64,000 nucleotides of DNA from Clostridia bacterium (GTDB lineage Bacteria > Bacillota > Clostridia > Christensenellales > Pumilibacteraceae). The stretch spans positions 26,241 to 90,240 of the forward strand of contig WSNJ01000001.1 in the NCBI GenBank assembly GCA_013316045.1, written 5' to 3'. Of the stretch, positions 44,416 through 52,071 are shown piece by piece (position 1 is the stretch's first letter; each line of letters starts with the position of its first letter). The translations under genes were made by a program, and so were the position numbers. The notes beneath the pieces were generated by a model. That model was not told where the DNA came from. It saw only the letters and a program-made list of their open reading frames with translations, and searched no databases.

Positions 44416-44584
44416 TTATATTTCAAAAGTTTCAAACTCGCCGTCAATGTAAATTGTTGTTTCATTTGCAACAAAATGAATAATGCAATATTCGGGGATA
44501 GCCTTTTTCCGATACCGACGCAACCGTACAAACTTGACATTTAGACAAGAGATTTTTGGCTTTTTTTACAAGATTGTTATTCAT
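44416..44584 (-). pseudogene. Decayed pyridoxamine-5'-phosphate-oxidase-like (general stress) protein
   Basis: The minus-strand ATG at 44584 opens MNNNLVKKAKNLLSK and CQVCTVASVSEKGYPRI, close to the start of the Firmicutes PPOX/general-stress flavin-binding family. The frame then stops after about 40 codons. A second frame ends with TTIYIDGEFETFEI and TAA (44416-44418), like the end of the same family. A normal gene has 130-150 codons, so the middle was deleted and the remainder frameshifted. Confidence 0.6.
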
Positions 44585-44774
44585 TACAAACTTCGTTTTT
44601 TATTTTCATTATACTATTTTTACACTGAAAAGGCAAACAAAAACGCAACATAAAAGACTGTGATACTACCGCAAATGTGCCGCCTACGGCTATTAGGTTT
44701 TCGCGTAACAAGTACGAAACGGCTATGCACAAAAGTGGCGTTCGCTGCGCTCGGCTGAGAAAGGTAAAACGCGC

Positions 44775-44805
44775 AACCCGACAGATTTATTTAATCGGTC
44801 GGGTT
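44775..44805 (+). terminator. Isolated terminator-like hairpin
   Basis: AACCCGAC (44775-44782) pairs perfectly with GTCGGGTT (44798-44805), followed by TTTT-type sequence. No intact gene is seen immediately upstream; 44590-45137 otherwise holds nothing I can support as a gene. Confidence 0.6.
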
Positions 44806-45137
44806 TTGGCTTGCCTTTGGCGCGATAGCCCAACAACCGAAAGGCATTACGGCGGCAATACGGCGGCTTTACACGGCACTATACGAAATGAAAAACCGCA
44901 AAAGAAAAAACCTAGCCAAATTACTGTTTATCGTACAATTATTATAGCAAAAACAAAATATTTAAACAAGCAAACAGTAAGGCGCTTTAAGATGTTTTGC
45001 GAAGTGCCTTTTGTTTTATTTGGTAAAATTACCTTGTTCATCACGTTTTTAAGTTTGCCACGCCGTAGGAATTGGCGGTTTAGATAATATGTCTTTAATC
45101 GGCAAACACACTCCAAAACTTTCATACAAAAGAAAAA

Positions 45138-45167
45138 GTACGAACTCACTTTGGCGTGTGTTCGTAC
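45138..45167 (-). terminator. Terminator of tRNA-Ser(UGA)
   Basis: GTACGAAC (45138-45145) and GTTCGTAC (45160-45167) form a perfect stem, followed on the minus strand by TTTTT. Confidence 0.85.
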
Positions 45168-45177
45168 AATTCGCTTT

Positions 45178-45266
45178 TGGCGGAAGCGGAGGGATTCGAA
45201 CCCCCGTGGGCTTGCACCCAAACGGTTTTCAAGACCGCCTCGTTATGACCGCTTCGATACGCTTCC
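45178..45266 (-). tRNA. tRNA-Ser (anticodon UGA)
   Basis: The minus strand folds as an 89-nt class II tRNA: acceptor GGAAGCG/CGCTTCC, anticodon loop CTTGAAA, long variable arm TGGGTGCAAGCCCA, T arm GGGGGTTCGAATCCCTC and an encoded CCA. It has its own promoter and terminator. Confidence 0.96.
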
Positions 45267-45343
45267 GTACAGGTTATTATTATAATCGTTTTAACGGTTT
45301 TTCGCAAATGTTTCGGGCGTAAAACAACGTAAACGACCGTATA

Positions 45344-45372
45344 ATTATATAATATGCTTAAATCATTGTCAA
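45344..45372 (-). promoter_or_regulatory. Promoter of tRNA-Ser(UGA)
   Basis: Minus-strand TTGACA (45367-45372), a 17-bp spacer and TATAAT (45344-45349). Confidence 0.88.
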
Positions 45373-45399
45373 GTAAAGCAAAATTACTTTTCAAAACGC

Positions 45400-45428
45400 T
45401 TGCCAAAACCGTTAAAAAATGATAAAAT
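45400..45428 (+). promoter_or_regulatory. Promoter of tRNA-Ser(CGA)
   Basis: TTGCCA (45400-45405), a 17-bp spacer and TAAAAT (45423-45428), 10 nt before the tRNA 5' end. Confidence 0.82.
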
Positions 45429-45438
45429 AGCAAGGCTT

Positions 45439-45527
45439 GGAGAGGTATCGAAGTGGTCATAACGGGGCTGACTCGAAATCAGTTTGTCTTAACGGACACG
45501 GGGGTTCGAATCCCTTCCTCTCCGCCA
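45439..45527 (+). tRNA. tRNA-Ser (anticodon CGA)
   Basis: An 89-nt class II tRNA: acceptor GGAGAGG/CCTCTCC, anticodon loop CTCGAAA, long variable arm, T arm GGGGGTTCGAATCCCTT and an encoded CCA. It is divergent from tRNA-Ser(UGA), with the two promoters back to back. Confidence 0.96.
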
Positions 45528-45534
45528 ATCGCCG

Positions 45535-45592
45535 CCGCGTTTGAACTCGCGTTACGTTTTCGTAAACGGAGTTTCGGGCGCGGTTTTTTATT
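45535..45592 (+). terminator. Terminator of tRNA-Ser(CGA)
   Basis: CGCGTTTGAACTC pairs with GAGTTTCGGGCGCG (small mismatches) and is followed by six T. Confidence 0.75.
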
Positions 45593-45683
45593 TATAAGTA
45601 TTGCGGGATAATTTATGTAAGGACGGTTGTTTTTTTCGGAAAATTTCGATGTTTCTGCCGATTTTGCAATAATACGGCGTGTG

Positions 45684-46613
45684 TTATTTTCGAGTGTTTT
45701 CGTTTCGGTATTGGGTAGGGGTTCTGCCGACGACGGAGAAAAAAGTGTTCGAAAAGTGCGAGCTGTCGAAAAAACCGCAGTCCTGCGCTATTTGAGCTAT
45801 GGAATCGTCGGTGTCGGTAAGTTTGGATATTGCTTTTTCTATTCGTACGTTTATAATATATTGCATAGGCGTTTGATTGAACAGTCTTTTGAAATAGCGC
45901 ATATATGTCGATTCCGAAATAAACATATTTTTGGCGAGTTCTTTTACGGTTAGCGGTTGGGCATAGTTGCTTTCTATGAATTCGACGGATAATTGCATTT
46001 TATAGTAATCGTTGTCGAGCGCGTTGTTTTTGACAAACGTTTCGTTTCTTTTGTAAATGTAGTACGAAAGATCGCAAATAAGGCTTACGGCGTGAATATT
46101 GAAAAGCGCGGGCGGAACAGTCGCGTATTGTTGCGAAAGAGAAACCAGTTCTTTCATTTTTATATGCGTTTGATCAAATTGTTCTTTGGTAAGATGCAAA
46201 AACAGGGCGGGAAACTGCTTGTTCGTTCTTAGTTGCGGTTCCGTTTGAAACAGAGTTTTATATCCGGGGAACTTCCTTAAATCAAAATAATTTGAATTCA
46301 AAAGACTTCTTTCTATCAGTAAATGAAAAATACTCATATGCTCGGACGTCTGCCAATATCCGTGCCTTATTTGCGGCGGCAAAACGAAAACGTCGCCTTT
46401 TTTTATAGGGTAGCGATTATTTTCGATATAATGCGCGCCCGTGCCGTTTACAACGATATTCAGTTCGTAGAAGTCGTGGCGGTGCATATACATCGGGTAG
46501 TGATCGACGAAAAAGTAAGCCAAATGGTCGTGAAGATGCACGTCCGCATTGTTCATTCGGAAATAGGGTATGATGTTGTCGGGTAACGTTTCGGGAAAGT
46601 TTTTTTTCGCCAT
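45684..46613 (-). CDS. AraC-family transcriptional regulator with cupin sensor domain
   Basis: A 309-aa regulator. Residues 25-125 form a cupin sugar-sensing domain (HLHDHLAYFF, MHRHDFYELNIVVNGTG, KKGDVFVLPP). Residues 205-309 hold two AraC helix-turn-helix motifs (YAQPLTVKELAKNMFISESTYMRYFKRLF and DDSIAQIAQDCGFFDSSHFSNTFFSVVGRTPTQYR in separate stretches). It is divergent from the large glycan locus beginning at 46794, which it likely activates on binding a sugar. Candidate half-sites lie between the two at 46660-46669 and 46715-46724. Confidence 0.93.
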   Translation of the reverse strand: MAKKNFPETLPDNIIPYFRMNNADVHLHDHLAYFFVDHYPMYMHRHDFYELNIVVNGTGAHYIENNRYPIKKGDVFVLPPQIRHGYWQTSEHMSIFHLLIERSLLNSNYFDLRKFPGYKTLFQTEPQLRTNKQFPALFLHLTKEQFDQTHIKMKELVSLSQQYATVPPALFNIHAVSLICDLSYYIYKRNETFVKNNALDNDYYKMQLSVEFIESNYAQPLTVKELAKNMFISESTYMRYFKRLFNQTPMQYIINVRIEKAISKLTDTDDSIAQIAQDCGFFDSSHFSNTFFSVVGRTPTQYRNENTRK

Positions 46614-46648
46614 TTGACGCTATTCTCCTTTTTATTACGGATATTATA

Positions 46649-46724
46649 TGATAATATTATCACAAAATAAAAATACGGACAAGCGTTTCTTTTGCATATA
46701 TGACGGTATTTTCCTATTTTGTGA
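46649..46724. promoter_or_regulatory. Candidate AraC regulatory region of the second glycan locus
   Basis: TATTTTGTGA occurs on the plus strand at 46715-46724 and inverted at 46660-46669. The perfect palindrome TGATAATATTATCA spans 46649-46662. TATAAA at 46734-46739 could be the -10 box of the locus; its -35 is weak, as expected for an activated promoter. Confidence 0.55.
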
Positions 46725-46793
46725 GAGAAATTTACTATAAAATTGTCTTATTATGTGGTTTACTATTATTGTAATAAACTAAAAACGGATTTT

Positions 46794-48601
46794 ATGGCGG
46801 AGAAAATGGCTAAGGCTTATTCGATTTACGATTCGGGCAATATCAAGCGAATGACGGATTTTATAATTTCCGAGCAACTTACCGACGAAGAATTGTGGGA
46901 GTTGTTTGCAAATCAGTTCTCGGAACATACCGACGTTGCGGATCTCGGTTGGCGCGGCGAATATTGGGGAAAGACGATGCGCGGAGCTTGTTTGATATAT
47001 AAAGCGACGAGAGACGCGAAGTTATACGGCGTTTTGGAAAAAAGCGTCGAACGGTTGTTGTGTGCACAAGACGCCGACGGCAGAATTTCGACATACGATA
47101 AGAAAAACGAGTTTAAGGGTTGGGACGTCTGGTGCCGCAAGTACGTTGCGATAGGGCTCGAATATTTTTTCGACATTTGCAAAGACGAAGCGTTAAAAAA
47201 ACTTATAATAAACGCGTTGAAAAAACATTGCGATTATATGATCGAGCATATCGGCGCGGACGGCGAGAATAAAATTTCGATAACCGAAACGAGCGAAATA
47301 TGGGGCGGAATGAATTCGAGTTCGTTGCTTAAACCGTACGTCGTTTTGTTTGGTATAACGAAAGACGAGAAGTATTTGGATTTCGCGCGGTACATATTGG
47401 AAGAAGGCGGCTCGAAAGGGTTCGACATATTCGAGGCGGCATATAATCGCGAACTTATGCCGTACGAATATCCGTATAAAAAGGCTTACGAAATGATCGC
47501 GTGTTTCGACGGGGCGTTGGAATATTATAAGGCGACGGGCGAAAAAAATATCTTACGTCGTGCGAACGTTTTGCCGAAGCCGTTTTCGCTACCGATTTTA
47601 CCGCGGTAGGGGGACTGAGTTGTTATCACGAGGTATTCAATCACGCAACGCAAATGCAGACCGTGCCCATAAATATGATTATGCAGGAAACTTGCATTAC
47701 GGTGGCGATGATGCTTTATTCCGCAAAGTTGTTTTGTATAACGAAAAACTCTCTTTTGCCGGATCGCATCGAAACTATGTTTTACAATTTGTACGGCGGC
47801 ACGCTGAATTTCGATATGACTCGCGAAAACGGAAAGTTGCCGTTCGACAGTTATTCGCCGATCGCGGGCGGAAGCCGCGGACGCGCCGTCGGCGGAAAAA
47901 AGAACATCAGCGAAACGCGCTTTTACGGCTGTTGCGCTTCTATGGGCGCGGCGGGACTAGGCGTGTTTTTGGATAACGCCGTTTCTTGCGACGGCGGACT
48001 GTTTATAAATCACTATCTGTCGTCGGAGATACGATATACAACGGACTTACAGAAAATATCGATCGAACAGCGCACGAATTATCCCGAATCGGGTTTGGTA
48101 GAACTTTGTTTGCATATGGAAAAAAGCGAGAAATTCGCGCTTTGGCTCAGAATACCGAATTGGTGCGAGAAAGTTTCGGTTTCGTCGAACGCTTTTATAG
48201 AGTCGTACGAACGGCGAGAAGGATATATCGTGATAGATACGGTATGGAAAGACGGCGACGAGGTGCGGCTCGAACTCGATATGCCTTTCGAAATATCGAC
48301 GGCTAAATCCCCGTCGTCGCAAAATATTTGTTTTTGCGTAAAAAAAGGACCCGTCGTATTCACGGCGGATAAAAGATATTGCGATTTATACGAGATTTAC
48401 GACGGAGACCCGAAAACATACGTTTTTCGCGAAGCGGGTGCGAACGCCGACGGGGTGCGAACGGTCGAAATGTACGATTCAAGTAAGAAAAAAGCCGTGC
48501 TCATACCGTATGCGGACGCGGGAAAAACTTACGACGAAAGGTCCGCAGTCAACTGTTGGCTCGGAAGTAATATTAAACGGGAGGAAACGAGTTTCAGATG
48601 A
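46794..48601 (+). pseudogene. GH127-like (beta-L-arabinofuranosidase family) gene with a frameshift
   Basis: The first frame ends early at 47609 and the second frame carries the rest to 48601. A7 at 47542-47548 sits at the crossing point; one more A would give GEKKYLTSCERFAEAVF followed by TDFTAVGGLSCYHEVFNHATQ, continuous family sequence. Repaired length is about 602 aa, near the 600-650 of the family. Landmarks: GWRGEYWGKTMRG near 45, TSEIWGGMNSSSLL near 165, the Cys pair ETRFYGCCASMGAAGLG in the second part, and WLRIPNWCEKV. No signal peptide, so cytoplasmic. The last 4 bases overlap the next permease. The slip may be real, phase-variable or a sequencing error. Confidence 0.8.
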
Positions 48602-49494
48602 TACGCGAAAAAATGAAACTTAAAAGAAAAACGAAAGATTTGATATTTATTTGCGTAATGCTCGCCGTTCCCGTCGCGCATTGGTTTGTGTTTTGGCTCG
48701 GCGTAAATTTCAATTCGATTTTGATGGCGTTTCAGTTGCCGTCGGGCGGATGGTCGCTTTTGAATTTCAAGGATATATTCGCCGAATTCGGAGCCATAGA
48801 CTCGGAAATACGCATAGCCGTGAAAAACACGCTGATTTATTTTACGAAAGACGTTATAATGTTGCCGTTTCACTTTATAATCGCGTATTTTCTGTTCAAA
48901 AAAATCCGCGGCTATCGCTTTTTTCAAATAGTATTTTATCTTCCCGCAATAATAAGCGGCGTTGCGATAGCGTCGATGTTTTCCAATTTTATAGGTGCGT
49001 CGGGGCCCGTAGGAGTTTTGTTGAAAGCAATAGGCGTAAAAGAGGTACCCGAGTTTTTGGCTAATTCGGACTATGCGACCAAAACGATACTTTTCTATAC
49101 GATATGGCTCGGTTGGGGCGGACATATGCTGCTGTTCGGCGGCGCGCTCGCAAGAATTCCCGCAGACGTTTTGGAAGCGGGCAAGCTTGACGGCGTAAAT
49201 CTTTTTCAAGAGATGTTTTTGATAGTTTTGCCTCTCGTTTGGTCTACTATGTCTACGCTACTTATCTTGATTATGACGGGGCTTTTCGGCGCGAGCGGAC
49301 CTATTTTGCTGTTTACGCGCGGCGAATTCAAAACCACGACTATATCGTATTGGATATTCGATAAAGTCGCGTATCAAGGCGTCGGCGCATACAATTCGGT
49401 TGCCGCGTTCGGTATAATTTTTACGGTAGTAGGCGTGCCGATAATTATGTTTTTCAAGTATTTGATCGAAAAAATCCCGACGGTGGAATATTAG
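48598..49494 (+). CDS. ABC sugar transporter permease (MalF/UgpA type)
   Basis: A 298-aa membrane protein with six helices and an EAA-type loop at LEAGKLDGVNLFQ near residue 196. The ATG overlaps the stop of the preceding gene (ATGA), with GGGAGG upstream, so it is translationally coupled. It forms the channel with the permease at 49507. The matching binding protein follows at 50434. As at the first glycan locus, no ATPase gene is present. Confidence 0.93.
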   Translation: MIREKMKLKRKTKDLIFICVMLAVPVAHWFVFWLGVNFNSILMAFQLPSGGWSLLNFKDIFAEFGAIDSEIRIAVKNTLIYFTKDVIMLPFHFIIAYFLFKKIRGYRFFQIVFYLPAIISGVAIASMFSNFIGASGPVGVLLKAIGVKEVPEFLANSDYATKTILFYTIWLGWGGHMLLFGGALARIPADVLEAGKLDGVNLFQEMFLIVLPLVWSTMSTLLILIMTGLFGASGPILLFTRGEFKTTTISYWIFDKVAYQGVGAYNSVAAFGIIFTVVGVPIIMFFKYLIEKIPTVEY

Positions 49495-49506
49495 GAGTAC
49501 GCGGAT

Positions 49507-50409
49507 ATGAAAACAGGCGTTTTAACTTATCCGAAACTTTCGGAGAAAAAAAAGAAACGTGGACGCAGCGGACTCGAACGCGTCGTATTTACGATAGTGT
49601 TCGTTGTGTTTGCGATTCAGTCGATAACTTTGATATTCCCGCTTTTGTGGATGATTATGTCATCGTTCAAGGGCTTGCTGGAATATTCGGCGGGCAACGC
49701 GATGGCTTTTCCTAAAAAATGGCTTTTCGGCAACTACGCGCAGGCGTTTACGACGTTGAACGTCGGAAACACTACGTTCTTCGGTATGATTTTCAATTCA
49801 CTGTGGTACACGGGAATAACGACCGTTCTCGGAGCGTTCGTGCCGGCGGTTACGGGATACGTTATGAGCAAATATAATTTCAAGGCGAAGAAATTTATGT
49901 TTACGGTAGCCATTACCTGTATGACTATCCCGATAGTAGGAAGCACGGCGTCGCATATGAAGATAGTTTCCGCGCTCGGACTGTATAAAAATCCGCTCTA
50001 TGCGGTTGTAACGTCGCTCGGCGGATTCGGCGGGAATTTCCTTGTTTACTACGGCTTTTTCAAGTCCGTCAGCTGGGCGTACGCCGAAGCGGCGCAGATA
50101 GACGGCGCGGGTCCGTTCACGGTGTTTTTCAGAATAATGTTGCCGCACGCCGTACCGATACTCACAACGTATATGATAACTGGCGCGATAGGACACTGGA
50201 ACGAATATCAGTCGATAATTCTGTATCTGCCGAATTATCCGACGCTCGCAATGGGGCTGTTCGAGTATCAGTCAAACGCGATACGACTTGCAAACTATCC
50301 CGTTTATTTTGCGGGACTCATAATTTCTATGATACCGACGCTGTTGCTGTTCGGTTTGTTCAGTAACAAAATAATGACGAGCCTGTCTTTGGGTGGTCTT
50401 AAAGGTTAA
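49507..50409 (+). CDS. ABC sugar transporter permease (MalG/UgpE type)
   Basis: A 300-aa permease with a basic N-terminal segment (EKKKKRGRSG), six helices and the EAA loop YAEAAQIDGAGPFTVF near residue 196. AGGAG precedes it. The C-terminus (KIMTSLSLGGLKG) matches CUT1 second permeases. It is the partner of the preceding permease for oligosaccharide import. Confidence 0.93.
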   Translation: MKTGVLTYPKLSEKKKKRGRSGLERVVFTIVFVVFAIQSITLIFPLLWMIMSSFKGLLEYSAGNAMAFPKKWLFGNYAQAFTTLNVGNTTFFGMIFNSLWYTGITTVLGAFVPAVTGYVMSKYNFKAKKFMFTVAITCMTIPIVGSTASHMKIVSALGLYKNPLYAVVTSLGGFGGNFLVYYGFFKSVSWAYAEAAQIDGAGPFTVFFRIMLPHAVPILTTYMITGAIGHWNEYQSIILYLPNYPTLAMGLFEYQSNAIRLANYPVYFAGLIISMIPTLLLFGLFSNKIMTSLSLGGLKG

Positions 50410-50433
50410 AAATTCAAATAGGAGGATTTATAT

Positions 50434-52059
50434 ATGAAAGGACTCGGAAAAAAGATTTTGACGTTGGCGCTCGCCGCGACGCTGTGCTTGGGCACGGGCG
50501 TTTTGAGCGGATGCAAAGGCAAGATCGCGAACGACGAAAACACGCTCGAAATTTACATAGGCAATTTCGGGTACGGCTATAAATGGCTCGACGAAGCGAT
50601 AGAGCTGTTTAAGGAACAAGACTGGGTAAAGGAAAGATACCCGAATTTGAACATTCCGACGCCGCAACACAATTCGGACCGTCAGTTCCCCGCGAACAGA
50701 ATTATATCGGGCGCAAGCGCCAATACGATAGATTTGTTTTTCGCGGTCGACCCCGTGGCGGCTTACTACGACAGAACCGACCCGTCTACGGGAGAGTCGT
50801 ATTTCGCGGATTTGACCGACGTGTACGAAAGCACTGTTCCGAACGAGTCGGTAACTGTCGCCGAAAAAATGGACGACGCGCGTCTCGAATCGCAGGAAAT
50901 AGAAAAGAAAGACGGCGGCAAGGCGTATTACGGAATGCCGTGGGCGGACGTTTTCTCGGGAATACTGTACAATAAATCGTTCTTCGACAAATATTTCGAC
51001 GGCAGAGAACTGCCGAGAACGACGGACGAATTCATCGCTTTGGCGGCAGACGTAAAAAACACGAAAGACGATTCGGGCAACTCTCTTACGCCGTTTATAT
51101 TTTCGGCGCGGTACAACTATTGGATGAGTAGCGTAGTAACGTGGTGGGCGCAGTACGAAGGGCGCGCCAATTACAGAAATTTCTGGCTCGGTGTGAACGA
51201 AATGGGCGAATACGACGGTTCGACGTTCTCGCAAAAGGGGCGTCTGCGCGCTCTCGAAGCTCTCGAAGATCTTATAAGCAGGAGCACGGGCAACAGCCAC
51301 AAAGAAGCGACGACTATGGAATTCACGACGGCTCAGGCTAAGTACCTTTTGGGCGAAGCTATGTTTATGCCGAACGGCGACTGGTTCGAAAACGAAATGC
51401 GCGCTACGCAAGCCGAAAATCCTTATAACTACGACATAACTTATATGAGAATGCCCGTTATAAGCGCGATAGTCGAAAAGCTGTCGTACCGTAACGGAAG
51501 CGACTATATGTCGGACGAAATGCTGAGCGACGTGATTAAGGCGATAGACGGCGGAGAAACGAGCTTTTCGGGCGTAAGCGAGAATGATTTCAAGAAAATA
51601 AAGGACGCGCGCAGTATGCTGCAAAAGAGCACGGGACACGAAGCGTTTATTCCCGCGTATGCGAGCGCGAAAGATTTGGCGAAAGATTTTCTTAGATTTT
51701 TGGCTACCGACGCGGCTTGCCGTAAGTTTTCCGAAACGACGGGCGGCTGTTCGACTCCGTTCGAGTACGATTTGCAAACGTCCGCGCCCGAGCTTTACGC
51801 GTCTTTCTCCGACTTGCACAAAGACAAGTTCGATATATTGAAAAACGCGATAAGACTTCCCGCGGCGGGAGAGTTTAAGCTGAATTATTACGGCGGTATG
51901 GGATATTTCACGCGCACGTCGAGCGTAGAAACCGTGTTCGTGGCTCAGAACTCGGCGGACAGAAAAACGGCGCAAGAAGTTTGGCAAGCGGATATAGACC
52001 ATTTCACGTCCAACGGCTATGCGAATTGGAACGCATTGCTTACGAGAACGGGACTGTAA
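50434..52059 (+). CDS. ABC transporter sugar-binding lipoprotein
   Basis: A 541-aa lipoprotein: signal peptide and lipobox at Cys27 (VLSGCKG), then a family-1 solute-binding fold. The first lobe has TLEIYIGNFGYGYKWLDEAIELFKE in separate parts, and conserved ASANTIDLFF and YGMPWADVFSGILYNKSFF match the hinge-side strands of the family. It captures a glycan fragment for the two permeases just upstream. AGGAGG supports the start. Ligand not determined; GH127 next door hints at arabinose-containing material. Confidence 0.92.
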   Translation: MKGLGKKILTLALAATLCLGTGVLSGCKGKIANDENTLEIYIGNFGYGYKWLDEAIELFKEQDWVKERYPNLNIPTPQHNSDRQFPANRIISGASANTIDLFFAVDPVAAYYDRTDPSTGESYFADLTDVYESTVPNESVTVAEKMDDARLESQEIEKKDGGKAYYGMPWADVFSGILYNKSFFDKYFDGRELPRTTDEFIALAADVKNTKDDSGNSLTPFIFSARYNYWMSSVVTWWAQYEGRANYRNFWLGVNEMGEYDGSTFSQKGRLRALEALEDLISRSTGNSHKEATTMEFTTAQAKYLLGEAMFMPNGDWFENEMRATQAENPYNYDITYMRMPVISAIVEKLSYRNGSDYMSDEMLSDVIKAIDGGETSFSGVSENDFKKIKDARSMLQKSTGHEAFIPAYASAKDLAKDFLRFLATDAACRKFSETTGGCSTPFEYDLQTSAPELYASFSDLHKDKFDILKNAIRLPAAGEFKLNYYGGMGYFTRTSSVETVFVAQNSADRKTAQEVWQADIDHFTSNGYANWNALLTRTGL

Positions 52060-52071
52060 GGCGGTGAAAAT

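Noticed and set aside
44677-45087. 136-codon plus-strand frame
   Set aside because: It has no ribosome site, runs through a terminator hairpin at 44775-44805 and shows no recognisable protein features.
41600-45178. A tRNA-Ser-integrated island with attachment sites
   Set aside because: The location beside tRNA-Ser is suggestive, but I found no integrase and no duplicate of the tRNA 3' end in the window.
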